64,000 nt of DNA from Devosia aurantiaca (lineage in GTDB: Bacteria > Pseudomonadota > Alphaproteobacteria > Rhizobiales > Devosiaceae), in NCBI RefSeq assembly GCF_011058215.1, contig NZ_JAALFG010000004.1:283385-347384 (forward strand), read 5' to 3'. The notes under the pieces are model-generated. The model searched no databases. It saw nothing but the letters and a program-made list of their open reading frames with translations, and was not told the origin of the DNA. Of this stretch, positions 45,969 through 55,936 are shown piece after piece (the first letter of the stretch is position 1; the number at the start of each line of letters is the position of its first letter). The position numbers and the translations under genes were made by a program.

Positions 45969-47622
45969 TCAGCGTGGCCGCGAGGTTCGAGCCAGAAGAA
46001 CCACCGGGGCAATCCCTATGACGATGATGATCAAGGCCGCCAGCGCCGCATCTTCGTAAGTCCCGCGCGCCGCCTCGCCGTATAAGAGGGTGGCCAAGCT
46101 CGAAATTGAGCGGACGCAGCAGCAAGGTCGCCGGCAGCTCCTTCATGCAATCGACGAAGACCAACAATCCGGCAGCGATCAGGGAAGACTTGGACAGCGG
46201 CAGGTGCACGCGCAGCAGCGTCCCCATGGCCGATTGGCCAAGCGTGCGCGAGGCATGATCGTATGCCGGCGGAATCCTGCTCAGCCCGGCCTCGACCCCA
46301 CCGACCGAAATAGCCAAAAACCGTGCGGCATAGGCATAGACCAGCGCCGTGCCGGTGCCGATCAGCAAAAGTCCGGAGGGCCAGCCGGTCCAGGCATGCC
46401 ACAGGCCTCCAATGGTCCGGTCGAGCGCCGCTACCGGCACGAGGATACCAATGGCGAGCACCGTGCCTGGCACGGCATAGCCGATCGATGCCGCGCGCAT
46501 CGTGAATGCCGACCAAGTGTTGGTCTGGAGGCGCGCTGCATAGGCAACCACGAAGCCAAGCGTCAGGATCGTGACGGTAGCGATCGCGGAAACCGTCACC
46601 GTGTTCAGCGTGGCGCGAACGAGCGCTGGAGAAATCCCGGCAAATTCTATCCGTCGTATCGCAGCGACAACCAGGTAGATGGCCGGCCCCGCAAAGCCGA
46701 TCATAACCGGCGCAGCGCCTGCAGCAAAGGCCAACCAAGCCTTGGGACCAGACAAGACCTGTCTCTGCAGCTGCCGTGAACTTTGCGCGGCAGAGGCAAA
46801 CCGCTGGTTACGACGGGCCCATCGCTCCAGCGTCAGAACGGCCAGCACGATCACCAGCATGCTGATGGCGATCTGCGCTGCGCCGGGCAGGTCGGTACGA
46901 ACGATCCATGTCGTGTAGACGGTGGCGGTGAGGGTGCGCACGCCCAGAAACTGGGACGCCCCAACGTCGTTGAGGATTTCCATGAGCGCCAGCGCGACGC
47001 CCACAACGATCGCGGGCCGCGCCAGCGGCAAGGCCACGCGCCACAAGATTTTGCTCTTCGGGACGCCCAGGGTTCTTGCCACCTCGACCACATTGGCCGC
47101 CTGCGTGAGGAACATCGCGCGGGCAGTGAGGTACACATAGGGATAGAGGACAAATCCGAAGAGTAGGATGGCGCCCCACATGGCCCGCAGATCCGGCAAG
47201 CGGAACTGGCGCGGGCTCGAATAACCAAGCATCCAGCGCAGCACGCCCTGCACGGGGCCGAGCGGATTGAGAATGTCGAGATAGGCATAGGCCATGATGT
47301 AGGTGGGCACGGCCAAGGGCAGCAGGAGCGCCCATTCCAGTACGCCGCGCCCTCTGAAATCATAGGCACTGACGATCCAGGCCGCACCTGTGCCGACAAC
47401 CGTCGCGATCAGTCCCGCTCCGGCCAGAAGCTGCAGCGTATTCCACGTCGCCTGCGGCAGCACGAACTGGACGACATGGCCCCAAAGGCCGCCCGTATCG
47501 ACAAAGGCCGTGGCTGCAAGCGAAACGATCGGGATCAGCGCGAGGGCCGCCACGGCGATTGCCACGGCGGCCCAGATGCTCAGTTTGACCGGCAGGCCCA
47601 CTGCTGTGTGCTGGAATGTCAT
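45969..47622 (-). pseudogene. ferric iron (FbpB-type) ABC transporter permease, reading frame broken near 46099
   Basis: About 550 residues with two fused permease halves (twelve hydrophobic segments), as in FbpB/SfuB. Each half has its EAA loop: VVEVARTLGVPKSKILWRVALPLARPAI and AYDHASRTLGQSAMGTLLRVHLPLSKSSL. After LLRPLNFE the frame is lost; the other frame gives LATLLYGEAARGTYEDAALAALIIIVIGIAPVVLLARTSRPR and stops at 45969, which is the family C-terminus. Two missing bases (restoring FETLATLL) fit well. Third gene in the order ATPase, binding protein, permease. Confidence 0.87.
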
Positions 47623-47640
47623 GCCGGTCTTCGCTCGGTC

Positions 47641-48669
47641 TTAGTTGCCGAACGTGTCGAAGCTGACTTCGTCCACGAGCTCGCTGGCCCGGGCGCGGAA
47701 CGGCAGCACATCGGTCAGCGACTGGCTGTCGGGCACCAGGGTCCCAAACGCTGCAATGATCGGCTGGACTTCGGCGGAAGCGGAAACGGGATATTCGAAA
47801 TTGGCTTCGGCATAGAGCTTTTGCGCTTCGTCCGATGCGAGATATTCCAAGAGCTGAACGGCTTCCTCACGATGCGGAGCGTGAACGGCAACGGCCGCGC
47901 CGCTGACATTGACCAGCGTACCACCGCCTTCGAAAGTTGGCAGGATAACCTTGACGGCATCGGACCAGGCCTTCTGCTCGTCGCCGCCTTTGCCGCTCGC
48001 CATCAGGCCGTAATAATAGGAGTTGGCAACGGCAATGTCGCAGACGCCTGCTGCAATGTCGCGGGCGCCGTCCCGGTCGCCGCCAGCCGCCGGCCGCGCC
48101 TGGTTGGCCTTGAGACCTTCAAGCCATGTCTTGGTTTCGGCCTCGCCATGCTTGGCGAGGTATGCGGCAAAGAGCGCGGTGTTGTACGGGTGCTGACCGG
48201 AGCGAATGCACAGCTTGCCGCGGAACTGCTCGTCGTCGAGTTCTTCGTAGGTGATGGCGTCAAGGTCGAGTTCCTTGGCGGCGTAGACCACGCGGGCGCG
48301 GCTCGAAAGCGCAAACCAGTTGCCCTCTGGGTCGCGCAACGAGGCGGGGATAGCCGCATCGAGAACCTCGGACTGAACCGGCTGCGTCACGCCGGCTTCC
48401 ACGAGGTCAATGAGCGCGCCGAAATCGACGGTCATCAGGAGATCCGCCGGGGACCTTTCGCCCTCGGCCTCGACGCGCTCGATCAGCCCGTTTTCGAGGA
48501 ACACCGTGTTGACGGCAATGCCGGATTCAGCGGTGAACGCGTCAAGGATCGGCTGGATGAGACCGGGCTCGCGGGTCGTATAGATATTGACCTCTTGGGC
48601 AAGAACCGACGTGGCTGCCGTCGTGGCCAGCAGGCCGGTGATCGCAAGAACGGTTTGGAGGTTGCGCAT
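47641..48669 (-). CDS. Fe(3+) ABC transporter substrate-binding protein (FbpA/FutA type)
   Basis: 342 residues. Signal peptide MRNLQTVLAITGLLATTAATSVLA, then EVNIYTTREPGLIQPILDAFTAESGIAVNTVF; the iron-site tyrosines are in the ANSYYYGLM segment, and RGKLCIRSGQHPYNTALFAAYLAK is typical. Binds ferric iron in the periplasm. It lies 18 bases upstream of the permease gene and 106 bases after the ATPase gene. Confidence 0.92.
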   Translation of the reverse strand: MRNLQTVLAITGLLATTAATSVLAQEVNIYTTREPGLIQPILDAFTAESGIAVNTVFLENGLIERVEAEGERSPADLLMTVDFGALIDLVEAGVTQPVQSEVLDAAIPASLRDPEGNWFALSSRARVVYAAKELDLDAITYEELDDEQFRGKLCIRSGQHPYNTALFAAYLAKHGEAETKTWLEGLKANQARPAAGGDRDGARDIAAGVCDIAVANSYYYGLMASGKGGDEQKAWSDAVKVILPTFEGGGTLVNVSGAAVAVHAPHREEAVQLLEYLASDEAQKLYAEANFEYPVSASAEVQPIIAAFGTLVPDSQSLTDVLPFRARASELVDEVSFDTFGN

Positions 48670-48775
48670 CGAGAACTCCCTGGTCGATGATCTGGGATGT
48701 GCGGATCCTCCGCAGCATCGTTGAGATGCTGGAAGCCATACAAGACAGGGGCTGTCAAGTTAATCGCGACGCTCT

Positions 48776-49861
48776 TTAGAGCGGCTTTAAACTATTGATG
48801 TTGCTGCCAGATCTGCTTTGATCGTCATTCTCCGGGAATATCATGATGTCGCGTGGGTTTACGCTCACACACACCCGATCTCCCGGCCGCAGCTCATGCC
48901 TTCCCGTTCCGCGCATGATCAACGGCTCGTCCAGCCCACCGATTTCGAGAAGCAGTTCCTCGATCTCGCCCAGGATCATCCTGTCGAGGATAATGGCCGG
49001 CACCCCCTCCGCGGAAATCTTGACCGATTGGGGCCGTACCAGAACCGTGGGATCGCCTTCCATCCCATGCGCCTCGAACCGACCAAGCGGCGTTTCGAGG
49101 ACATTTTCGTTGAAGCGCGCGGGTATGGTGTTCATGCGCGAAAAGAAGCGGGCGGCATAAGCCGTCCATGGCGCGTCATAAATGCGGGAACCCGAACCGG
49201 CTTCCACCAGCCGACCCTTTTGCATCAAGGCGACGAGGTCGCCGATGGCCAGGGCTTCTTCCGGATCGTGCGTCACGACCACTGCCGTAATGCCGAATTG
49301 CTTGATGATCGACAGCGTTTCGAGCCGAACCTTGTCGCGCAGGACGCGATCGAGATTGGAAAAGGGCTCGTCCATAAGGAGGAGCCGCGGCTGGGGCGCC
49401 AGCGCTCGCGCCAGGGCCACGCGCTGTTGTTCTCCGCCTGACAGCATGTGGGGGAAGCGGTCGATAAGCGGGTGCAAACCGATCCGCTCGACGATCTCAT
49501 CGATGCGCGACTGGCGTTCGCCTCGGCTCAGCCGGCCTAACCCGAAGCCGATATTGTCGCGGACGGACAGGTGAGGGAAAAGGGCATAGTCCTGAAACAT
49601 GAAGCCGATGCGGCGATGCTCGGGCTCGACAAAAACGCCGGGTCCTGAAACGACCTTGCCATCGATGACGATGCTGCCCGCGTCGAGCGCCTCTATACCC
49701 GCGATCGCGCGCAGCAAGGTGGACTTGCCGCAGCCCGAATGTCCCACGAGGCAAAGGATTTGCCCGCTGCCGACCTCGAGCGAAATACTTTGAAGCGCCG
49801 CCACCTGTCCGAAGTGTCGGGTAATCGCCGAAAGCACGAGCATCGAGTTGGTGGGCGTCAT
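48776..49861 (-). CDS. Fe(3+) ABC transporter ATP-binding protein (FbpC type)
   Basis: 361 residues. Walker A GHSGCGKS, Q-loop FQDYALFPHLSVRDN, signature LSGGEQQRVALARALAP, Walker B LLLMDEPFSNLDRVLRD, H-loop VTHDPEEAL, then a TOBE-type C-terminal domain (LVRPQSVKISAEG). First iron-transport gene after the adenylation-acyltransferase fusion, separated from it by only 6 bases. Confidence 0.92.
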   Translation of the reverse strand: MTPTNSMLVLSAITRHFGQVAALQSISLEVGSGQILCLVGHSGCGKSTLLRAIAGIEALDAGSIVIDGKVVSGPGVFVEPEHRRIGFMFQDYALFPHLSVRDNIGFGLGRLSRGERQSRIDEIVERIGLHPLIDRFPHMLSGGEQQRVALARALAPQPRLLLMDEPFSNLDRVLRDKVRLETLSIIKQFGITAVVVTHDPEEALAIGDLVALMQKGRLVEAGSGSRIYDAPWTAYAARFFSRMNTIPARFNENVLETPLGRFEAHGMEGDPTVLVRPQSVKISAEGVPAIILDRMILGEIEELLLEIGGLDEPLIMRGTGRHELRPGDRVCVSVNPRDIMIFPENDDQSRSGSNINSLKPL

Positions 49862-49867
49862 GATGCG

Positions 49868-52416
49868 CTAGTGGCTTGGCCTGCGACGGCTTGTCAAGGC
49901 GCCGCCAACCCCGCTCCGCAAGGCCGGCAAAACACCGCGGCTGAAACTGCGCATTGCGTGCTCTGCAGCAAGGCCGAGTCCGATGCCACCAACAATCGCA
50001 ACGCTGTCGGTAAACGGTTTTGGGAGTTCAAGCCCAAGTGCAGGCATGATTGCCTCCGGAACGAGGCGGTGCAGCAGATAGATCATGAACGCTGCCCGCG
50101 CGATCTGCATCGCCGCTCTCACCGCAACACGCGGCAGCGGCACTCGCTGACCAAACAGCAGCACTGCCGCAACGCCCAGCAGGCTCATATATTTGATCCA
50201 TCCACCATACCAATTGCCACCCATATAGGCGGCCGCCGATAGCGCCACGGCGGCCGCAGCTAGAGTGATCGCTTTTTGCTGGAGGCTCTGGGCAAAGGCT
50301 ATGCACCAGCCAAGCGCAAACAGGAACAAGACCCAGGGAACGGTGAATTGCGATCGGCCGGACTGCAGCGGCCAGAACTCAGGAATGAGACGAAGCAACA
50401 TGGCTAGCCCGAGGAGGCACAGGCTCGCCATGAAGGGATGGTCGGAAAGCAACCGTCTTGCCGGCCGAACCCAGAACAGCAGAAGCACCAGGATGCTGAT
50501 CTGCATATAGGCTTCGATGAACCAGTAAAGGTAAGGAAGCATCTGGTGCGTTTCGGGCGTCGTGATCCCGAGATTTGATATCAGCAACAGCGACGCCCAA
50601 GGGATTTGCCCCCATGCTGCGGCATAGCCGGCGAGCACGATCCCATAGGGGATCAGCACGCGTAGCGTCGGCTGCAAAAACCGGCCGGGGTTCCACTGGA
50701 CCAGTGCATCGCGGCGGTGCTGCGCAATGCTCAGGCCCAGCAGCATCACCATGGCGGCGGCCCCACCATAGACCGGCCAAAGCGTTTGGTGCGTGACGAC
50801 GACGGCCAGGATTGCCAGCGCCCGGACAAGGATCGGGGTCGATACGCCAGTACGTTTTGGTCCGGCGGCCGTTTCCAGTTGACGGATGGTGAGCTGTTCC
50901 CAGCCCTCCGGAACACCGTCGAAAAGGCGCTCCATCTCCATCAAGAGCTCGACATGTTGCAGCGAGTCGCCGCCCAGGCTCGAAAAGCTGTCGTTGGATG
51001 ACACCGCCTTCGGCGCAAAGGTCTGTGCGAAGATGGGCAAAAGTGTGCGTGGCGCTGGCTCGGTTTCTTCCAGCTTGCGCAAAGCGGGGTAGTCGATCTT
51101 GCCATTCGCATGCCGCGGAAAAGCCGGGCACGACACCACGCGGACATGCTGTGCTCCGATGCCCGCTAATCGAGCCGCCTGGGCCGAAACGCCTTCCGCC
51201 GATCCTGCAACGGCAACCCAGATGTTCTGGTCATTGCCCCACACGGCGGCATCGTATCCCTCCGCCGCCAGCGCTTGTTCCAGCGCATCATGCCCAATGC
51301 GAAGGCCTGCAATCTTGGACATGCGGGATCGTCGTCCGGTGATCCTGTAGAGGCCGTTGGCGTCGACGGTCGCGAGGTCGCCCGTCATCATCCGATCGAT
51401 CTCCGGACCCTTGCGCAGATCCTCTGCCGATTGCGCATAGCCCATCATGATGTTGGGGCCGCTATAGACCAGTTCCCCTTCCTCACCGGCATCGCTGACG
51501 AGCTCGCCATCCTCGCTCTCAAGCAAAAGCTTCCCGCCCGGTATGGCTTTGCCGATGGCATCCGGGTTGCTGAGGGCAAGGTGGGGCGGGAGATAGGCGA
51601 TGCGCGCCGTAGCCTCGGTCTGGCCATACATCACCACGAACCGTCCCCGTCTTTCCTTCATCACCGAAGCCCAGTGCATGACGCGATCGGCCGGCATGGC
51701 GCCGCCCGCAACCGTCAGGCAGGTGATCTTTTCTGGAAGTGCATCGTCGAGCCCCAGGCTTTGCAGCATGTTGAAGTGGTGTGGAACGCCAGCCAGGCTC
51801 GTGGCACCGGATGCTTCCAGCGCTGCACCGAAGCCTGGCGCAAGGATCGACTGATCCGCCAGCCACAAGCTGGCGCCACGGGCCAGATGAGAATGGAGCA
51901 CCGAGAGGCCATAGGAATAGTGCAGGGGGAGGACCAACGCCGCCCGGTCGCTCTCGCGTATATGGAGGTATTCTGCGATCGCCCTCGCATTGGCCTCCAC
52001 AGCCGTCCTGGAAAGCCTCACGCCCTTTCCACGCCCGGTGCTTCCCGACGTTTCCAGCAAGAGCCGAAGATCAGGGTGGATTTCGGCCGCGTTCTGATAC
52101 TGCGTCAGCTCGTAAACGCCGTTTCTCGTCTGCCAGCTGGCCCCGGGCGAAAGCGCTTTACCGCCAAGGCCAGCAACTCCTCGTGCCCTGTCATGATCGG
52201 AATTACCGCGTGCCCGGCATCCAGAGTACCGAGATATCGGGCGATGGCCGCCGGCGTTTGCGTCATCTCGATTGCGATAAGTTGCTGCTCGGCGGGAAGC
52301 TCCCGAGCCGCAGCCTTTGCCAGCTCAGCCACCTCGGCATAGGTGCTAACTCTGCCCTCATGTACGAGGCAAGGGTTGGCGCCGAAGCTGCGAAGATGGG
52401 ACTCGGAGAAAAACAT
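49868..52416 (-). pseudogene. adenylation - carrier protein - acyltransferase-3 fusion, reading frame broken near 52135
   Basis: About 849 residues after joining. The N-terminal part (FGANPCLVHEGRVSTYAEVAEL) and, in the second frame, LLLETSGSTGRGKGVRLS (AMP-binding P-loop), VMYGQTEATARIAYLPP, MTGDLATVDANGLYRITGR and a C-terminal HANGKIDYPAL form an adenylation domain. A carrier domain follows with SSLGGDSLQHVELL (phosphopantetheine Ser), then about ten transmembrane helices of an acyltransferase-3-like domain. It could activate an acid, load it on the built-in carrier and transfer it across or at the membrane. The break is in a G4 run. ATG 52416 is used; the start is uncertain. Confidence 0.78.
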
Positions 52417-52515
52417 CGTCGGCGATCCAGCAGTGCGTCGCCGCCGCGTAGAGTTGCTGACACTCGTCGTCAACTTAAATCGCCGGATGATTCCGATCCA
52501 GCGGCGTGCACAAGG

Positions 52516-52710
52516 TCACGGCTGATAAACGGCCCAGCGTGGGAATGTGGTCATGGTGACCAATGTGCCAATGGTGAAGAAGATACCGACGACCAGATAA
52601 GGGTCGGTAAAGCCGTCAGGCCAAAACCGGCGGCCAATGCGATAGACCACGTATCCGGCGACCGACCAAAGCGTCAGGTCAACGACAAAGGCGAAGGGCA
52701 ACAAGTCCAA
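52516..52710 (-). CDS. small two-helix membrane protein, unknown
   Basis: 64 residues: MDLLPFAFVVDLTLWSVAGY (TM1), a basic turn YRIGRRFWPDG, and PYLVVGIFFTIGTLVTMTT (TM2). No family recognised. Isolated between the acyltransferase fusion and tRNA-Cys; plausible by its amphipathic layout but supported only by composition. Confidence 0.5.
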   Translation of the reverse strand: MDLLPFAFVVDLTLWSVAGYVVYRIGRRFWPDGFTDPYLVVGIFFTIGTLVTMTTFPRWAVYQP

Positions 52711-52946
52711 AGAACGCGATCCTCAGCAATGATAGCGACGGCTCTGCGCTGTTCTTATGAACAACACCCCAGCCGTCCCGCCATCAATGCCCGCCGCGCC
52801 ATGTGGTTAACCTTTCGGCGCCACCACGACAAGCCGCAGTCACTCAGGTCGAATATTTGAAAGTAAATTGAGCACCCACTGCACCTCCCAGCGTCGCCAA
52901 ATGCGAACTGCCGCGACCTAGCACGCAACACCGATGCACCAAAACT
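52711..52946. other. 236-base intergenic stretch left of tRNA-Cys
   Basis: No gene, operator or strong hairpin is visible. A GTTCTTATGAAC dyad occurs at about 52750-52761. Confidence 0.35.
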
Positions 52947-53020
52947 GGAGGCCGCGTCCGGAATCGAACCGGAATACACGGATTTGCAATCCGCTGCGTA
53001 ACCACTCCGCCACGCGGCCT
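52947..53020 (-). tRNA. tRNA-Cys (anticodon GCA), probable integration target
   Basis: 74 bases with CCA. Acceptor GGCCGCG pairs with CGCGGCC; the anticodon stem GCGGA/TCCGT encloses TTGCAAA, anticodon GCA. The T arm is CCGGTTCGATTCCGG. Directly beside a tyrosine-recombinase integrase gene (81 bases away on its 5' side), so it marks the left boundary of the integrated element. Confidence 0.95.
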
Positions 53021-53101
53021 CACGCCCGGCTTTTCAGGGGTTTCCGCTTCCCTGTCAAGCCAGCCTTTGCACACACTAACCGCTGTGTGTGCAAAATTGG
53101 T

Positions 53102-54197
53102 TCACGACGCGTTCCGGCGCTGATGCACGCGCAGGCTCGTCTTGCGCATTTCGGCGCCGCGGCTGTAGCGCTTGCCCATGCCTTCCGAGAGATCGCCGAG
53201 CATGTCCGCGACTTCGCGATCAGAGAAGCCCGATTCGCGCAGCTCGCTGGCAAAGGTGACGCGCAGGCCATGCAGTGTGAGATCTTGGCCATCGGGCAGG
53301 GCGGCCTTGAACGCTTCCGATAGCTTCACCTGTTGCCACACCTGGCGCATAGCATTTTCGGTCGGATAAGCCTTGCCACGGCTGTTCCGGCAGATCGGCG
53401 CATTGCCCGCCGGCTGCACAGTGCCATCACCAGCCTTCATTGCGTCGAGTAAGCTCCGCAGTTCGGCGGGAACACCAATGGTGATCTCCCCAACCTTGCC
53501 GCCGTTCTTCCTCGGCACGAATGCCAGCACCTTTCCCATGTCCGGATCGGCACGGTAATTTGCCCAGGTCAGCCGAGCTATGTCCTGCCCTCGCAAGCCA
53601 GTTCTTCGCGATGGCCAGAATGGCTCGTAGATGGACAGGCGCCGCCTCGTAGGCCAGCCGGTATTCGGTTTCGGTCCAACGGCGGTTCGCTTCTGCGCTG
53701 GTCTTGTAGAGCCTCCGCACGCCCTTCGCCGGGTTGGTCTTCATCAGCCCCGCTTCGATGGCCTCGCGGAACACGTTCGACATCACGGCCGTAACGAAGT
53801 CCGAAAACTTCGCGCCTTTTTCGGCAGCGGCAATGTCGCGCATTTCGATGACGTCGGCGGTCTCAATTATGTCCGCGCTGTAGTCGGCGCATCGGCTAAG
53901 GAACAGTAGCACCTTGGTGTAATCCTCGCGGGTGCGGGGAGCGAGGGCTTGGAAGCTTTTGCCCAGGCGGTAGCGCTCGGACAGAGCCCCGAAGGTCCCT
54001 GCAGCGTACTGGCGCAGGCGCTGCCGCTCGGCACTCGCATAGGCGTGCAGGAAGTCGGCGCTTTCCATTTGGCGATCTACGTCGTCGCGTGTGCCTTCAA
54101 CCGTCAGCAGAAGCTTGCCGGTTGAGCGCAGCGACACGTACCATTTGCCGGTCTTGTTCCGGCGAATATTAAGCCCTTTGAGCTTCACGCGAGGCAC
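53102..54197 (-). pseudogene. tyrosine-recombinase integrase, reading frame broken near 53603
   Basis: About 365 residues after joining. The N-terminal arm and SAM-like core-binding domain (KTGKWYVSLRSTGKLLLTVEG, RLGKSFQALAPRTREDYTKVLLFL) lead to AAPVHLRAILAIAKN; the other frame continues LRGQDIARLTWANYRA (catalytic Arg), DLTLHGLRVTFASELRESGFSDREVADMLGD (HxxR) and GKRYSRGAEMRK (catalytic Tyr). A two-base AC loss would restore KNTGLRGQD, the usual motif. Catalyses site-specific insertion, here presumably at tRNA-Cys. Its start overlaps the excisionase-like gene by 29 bases. Confidence 0.9.
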
Positions 54198-54435
54198 GCC
54201 ACATTGCTCCCATGCCCTGACGTTGTGGGCCGGGATTATCCAGAGACAGTAACCACTCGTCTAGCCGGGTGCGCAGATAGCGCTTTCCGGTCTTCGAACT
54301 GGTGATGGCGATAGGTTTGACCGGACACGCGTCAACGAAGGTGTCAACGGAGATCCCGCAGTAGGCTGCTGCCATCTGCTGGTTCATGGCGGCCGGCCAA
54401 GTTGGCAAATCGGATGGCGAAAGGCTTTTGGTCAT
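54169..54435 (-). CDS. excisionase / AlpA-like DNA-binding protein
   Basis: 88 residues from ATG 54435 (MTKSLSPSDLPTWPAAM). MNQQMAAAYCGISVDTFVDACPVKPIAI is a MerR-type helix-turn-helix of phage Xis/AlpA size, followed by a wing (KTGKRYLRTRLDEWLLSL). Overlaps the integrase start, as recombination directionality factors often do. Confidence 0.75.
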   Translation of the reverse strand: MTKSLSPSDLPTWPAAMNQQMAAAYCGISVDTFVDACPVKPIAITSSKTGKRYLRTRLDEWLLSLDNPGPQRQGMGAMWRASREAQRA

Positions 54436-54449
54436 GGCATGATTCTCCC

Positions 54450-54686
54450 ATGACACCCGCCGAAGCAGATCAGCGCATCATCCTGAGCCGCCGAACGATC
54501 TCGACCTACATGGCCATGATCAATCGGGGCGATCTGCCGAACCAGGCCACCATGATGATGATCTCTGAAGAGGTCGAAATCTTGGAGGGGCTGGCGATGG
54601 CGCACCCAGGCAAGGCGGTGAAGATCGCGAGGCTGCTGGAGAAGTGGCAGGATCTGATCTCTGCCATGAGGGCAAAGCTGAATTGA
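54450..54686 (+). CDS. small hypothetical protein with helix-turn-helix-like N-terminus
   Basis: 78 residues from ATG 54450 (MTPAEADQRIILSRRTISTYMAMINRGDLP). The helical start resembles a DNA-binding turn, and the remainder is helical (EEVEILEGLAMAHPGKAVKIARLLEKWQDLISAMRAKL). Divergent from the excisionase with a 14-base gap. No family recognised. Confidence 0.6.
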   Translation: MTPAEADQRIILSRRTISTYMAMINRGDLPNQATMMMISEEVEILEGLAMAHPGKAVKIARLLEKWQDLISAMRAKLN

Positions 54687-54688
54687 TG

Positions 54689-55081
54689 TCACGATAGCAG
54701 GCTCCACTTCTCGATCTTCCGGGTGGCGCTACGCTGAGGCTCCGCCTTCGGAAACCCGGCACCACGTTTTGGCCTACGCAGAGCGGTAAAGGCCTTCGCC
54801 TTGTGCTTCCGCTCTTCGCTCCTGGCACTGGCCTCCGCGGCAGTCTTGACCTTGTGACAGGCGTTGAGCAGCAGCTGCAGATTGCTCTCCCGGTTTTCGC
54901 CGCCATCGATCAGCGCGACGATGTGGTCACAGTCGATCTTGTCGACGTTGAAGTTCATGACCTGGCCGCAGCCGCATGCGCAGATGCCACCTTGCTTGGC
55001 GTGGAGCCGGAAAAGCACCGTCTGACCGGGCATGCTTTCAGGGCGCCGGCCAACCCACTCCTTGAGCTTGGCTGTGCGCAT
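54689..55081 (-). CDS. HNH endonuclease, phage type
   Basis: 130 residues. A Cys-rich zinc knuckle (GGICACGCGQVM) precedes the HNH core DHIVALIDGGENRESNLQLLLNACHKVKT, with the catalytic DH pair and final N/H residues. The basic C-terminus (KHKAKAFTALRRPKRGAG) suits DNA binding. Stop and start overlap with the upstream gene at 55081, giving a tight leftward operon. Confidence 0.85.
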   Translation of the reverse strand: MRTAKLKEWVGRRPESMPGQTVLFRLHAKQGGICACGCGQVMNFNVDKIDCDHIVALIDGGENRESNLQLLLNACHKVKTAAEASARSEERKHKAKAFTALRRPKRGAGFPKAEPQRSATRKIEKWSLLS

Positions 55082-55722
55082 CAGGCAGCCTTCCCGATCT
55101 GGTCAATATTCTCGCGCACGACGGTGAAGGTGTAGGCAGCAACCCAAGGGTTTGCTTCCCATGCGCCAGCCCCGTTGATGGAGTTCCACAGTTCGGCATA
55201 GCCTTCGCGGTAGATGCCCTTCCAGTCCGGGTTGAATGGATGGGAGAGCTTGATCGAACTGGAATACTGCTCGACACCCTCGGCTATCGCATCGGCTTCG
55301 CTGCAATCCTGCAGCCGCTCGACCCGCACATCGGTGACTTTGAGCGTGAGGCGCGATGCCCAACGAGGCATGTGCATGCCTTGGCGGAACCTGCCGGCGC
55401 GCGGTCCCTCGTGACCATCTGCGATATAGCTCACGCCCTCTGTGCCGGTCAGTTTGGATGGCGCGAGGTCATCAAATATGCCCCAGGTAAACCAGTGCTC
55501 ACGGACATAGAGCCGGTCACCAACTGAGATGCGGAGCCAATTCGGAATGATCTGAGGGTTGCGGCCTTCCTGCCAGCATCGAAGCACCTTGCCCCACTGC
55601 ACTTTCCACGACCCGTCTTCGAGAAAAGGTTGAGGATTGAGGGCGCGCCGCGTCTGCGTCTTGGTGCCGGCAAGCAGGGCTCGAACCATTGGCCCGGAGA
55701 ATAGGATAGGGCGGTCAGCCAT
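55081..55722 (-). CDS. phage protein of the ASCH/PUA-like type
   Basis: 213 residues. PILFSGPMVRALLAGTKTQTRRALNPQP is the hallmark start of a widespread phage/prophage family; LRISVGDRLYVREHWFTWG, MHMPRWASRLTLKVTDVRVERLQDCSEADAIAEGV and ELWNSINGAGAWEANPWVAAYTFTVV are also typical. Related to ASCH (RNA- or modified-base-binding) folds; function is not established. Overlaps the next upstream gene by 8 bases. Confidence 0.8.
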   Translation of the reverse strand: MADRPILFSGPMVRALLAGTKTQTRRALNPQPFLEDGSWKVQWGKVLRCWQEGRNPQIIPNWLRISVGDRLYVREHWFTWGIFDDLAPSKLTGTEGVSYIADGHEGPRAGRFRQGMHMPRWASRLTLKVTDVRVERLQDCSEADAIAEGVEQYSSSIKLSHPFNPDWKGIYREGYAELWNSINGAGAWEANPWVAAYTFTVVRENIDQIGKAA

Positions 55723-55936
55723 GATCCACCTCCGCCCGCCCTTGAGCAGAGATGTGGTATCGGGGGCCGTCGTCGGTATCTTCGATGGTTAGAAACCCCA
55801 CGCCCGCCATCTGGCGGAGCGACTTATGGCCCTGCTTGGTGATGCGGTTGACAATGTCTCTGCCGGGGCAGATCGAGCCGTCTTGCTCGATGATGTCGCG
55901 CAATAGCTGGCGCTCTTGGTCGGTGAGCCTTCTCAT
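55715..55936 (-). CDS. small winged-helix-like hypothetical protein
   Basis: 73 residues from ATG 55936 (MRRLTDQERQLLRDIIEQDG). Predicted helix-turn-helix (DIVNRITKQGHKSLRQMAGVGFLTIED) followed by a beta wing ending GRAEVDHG. ATG overlaps the DndC-like gene stop by four bases. Unassigned. Confidence 0.65.
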   Translation of the reverse strand: MRRLTDQERQLLRDIIEQDGSICPGRDIVNRITKQGHKSLRQMAGVGFLTIEDTDDGPRYHISAQGRAEVDHG

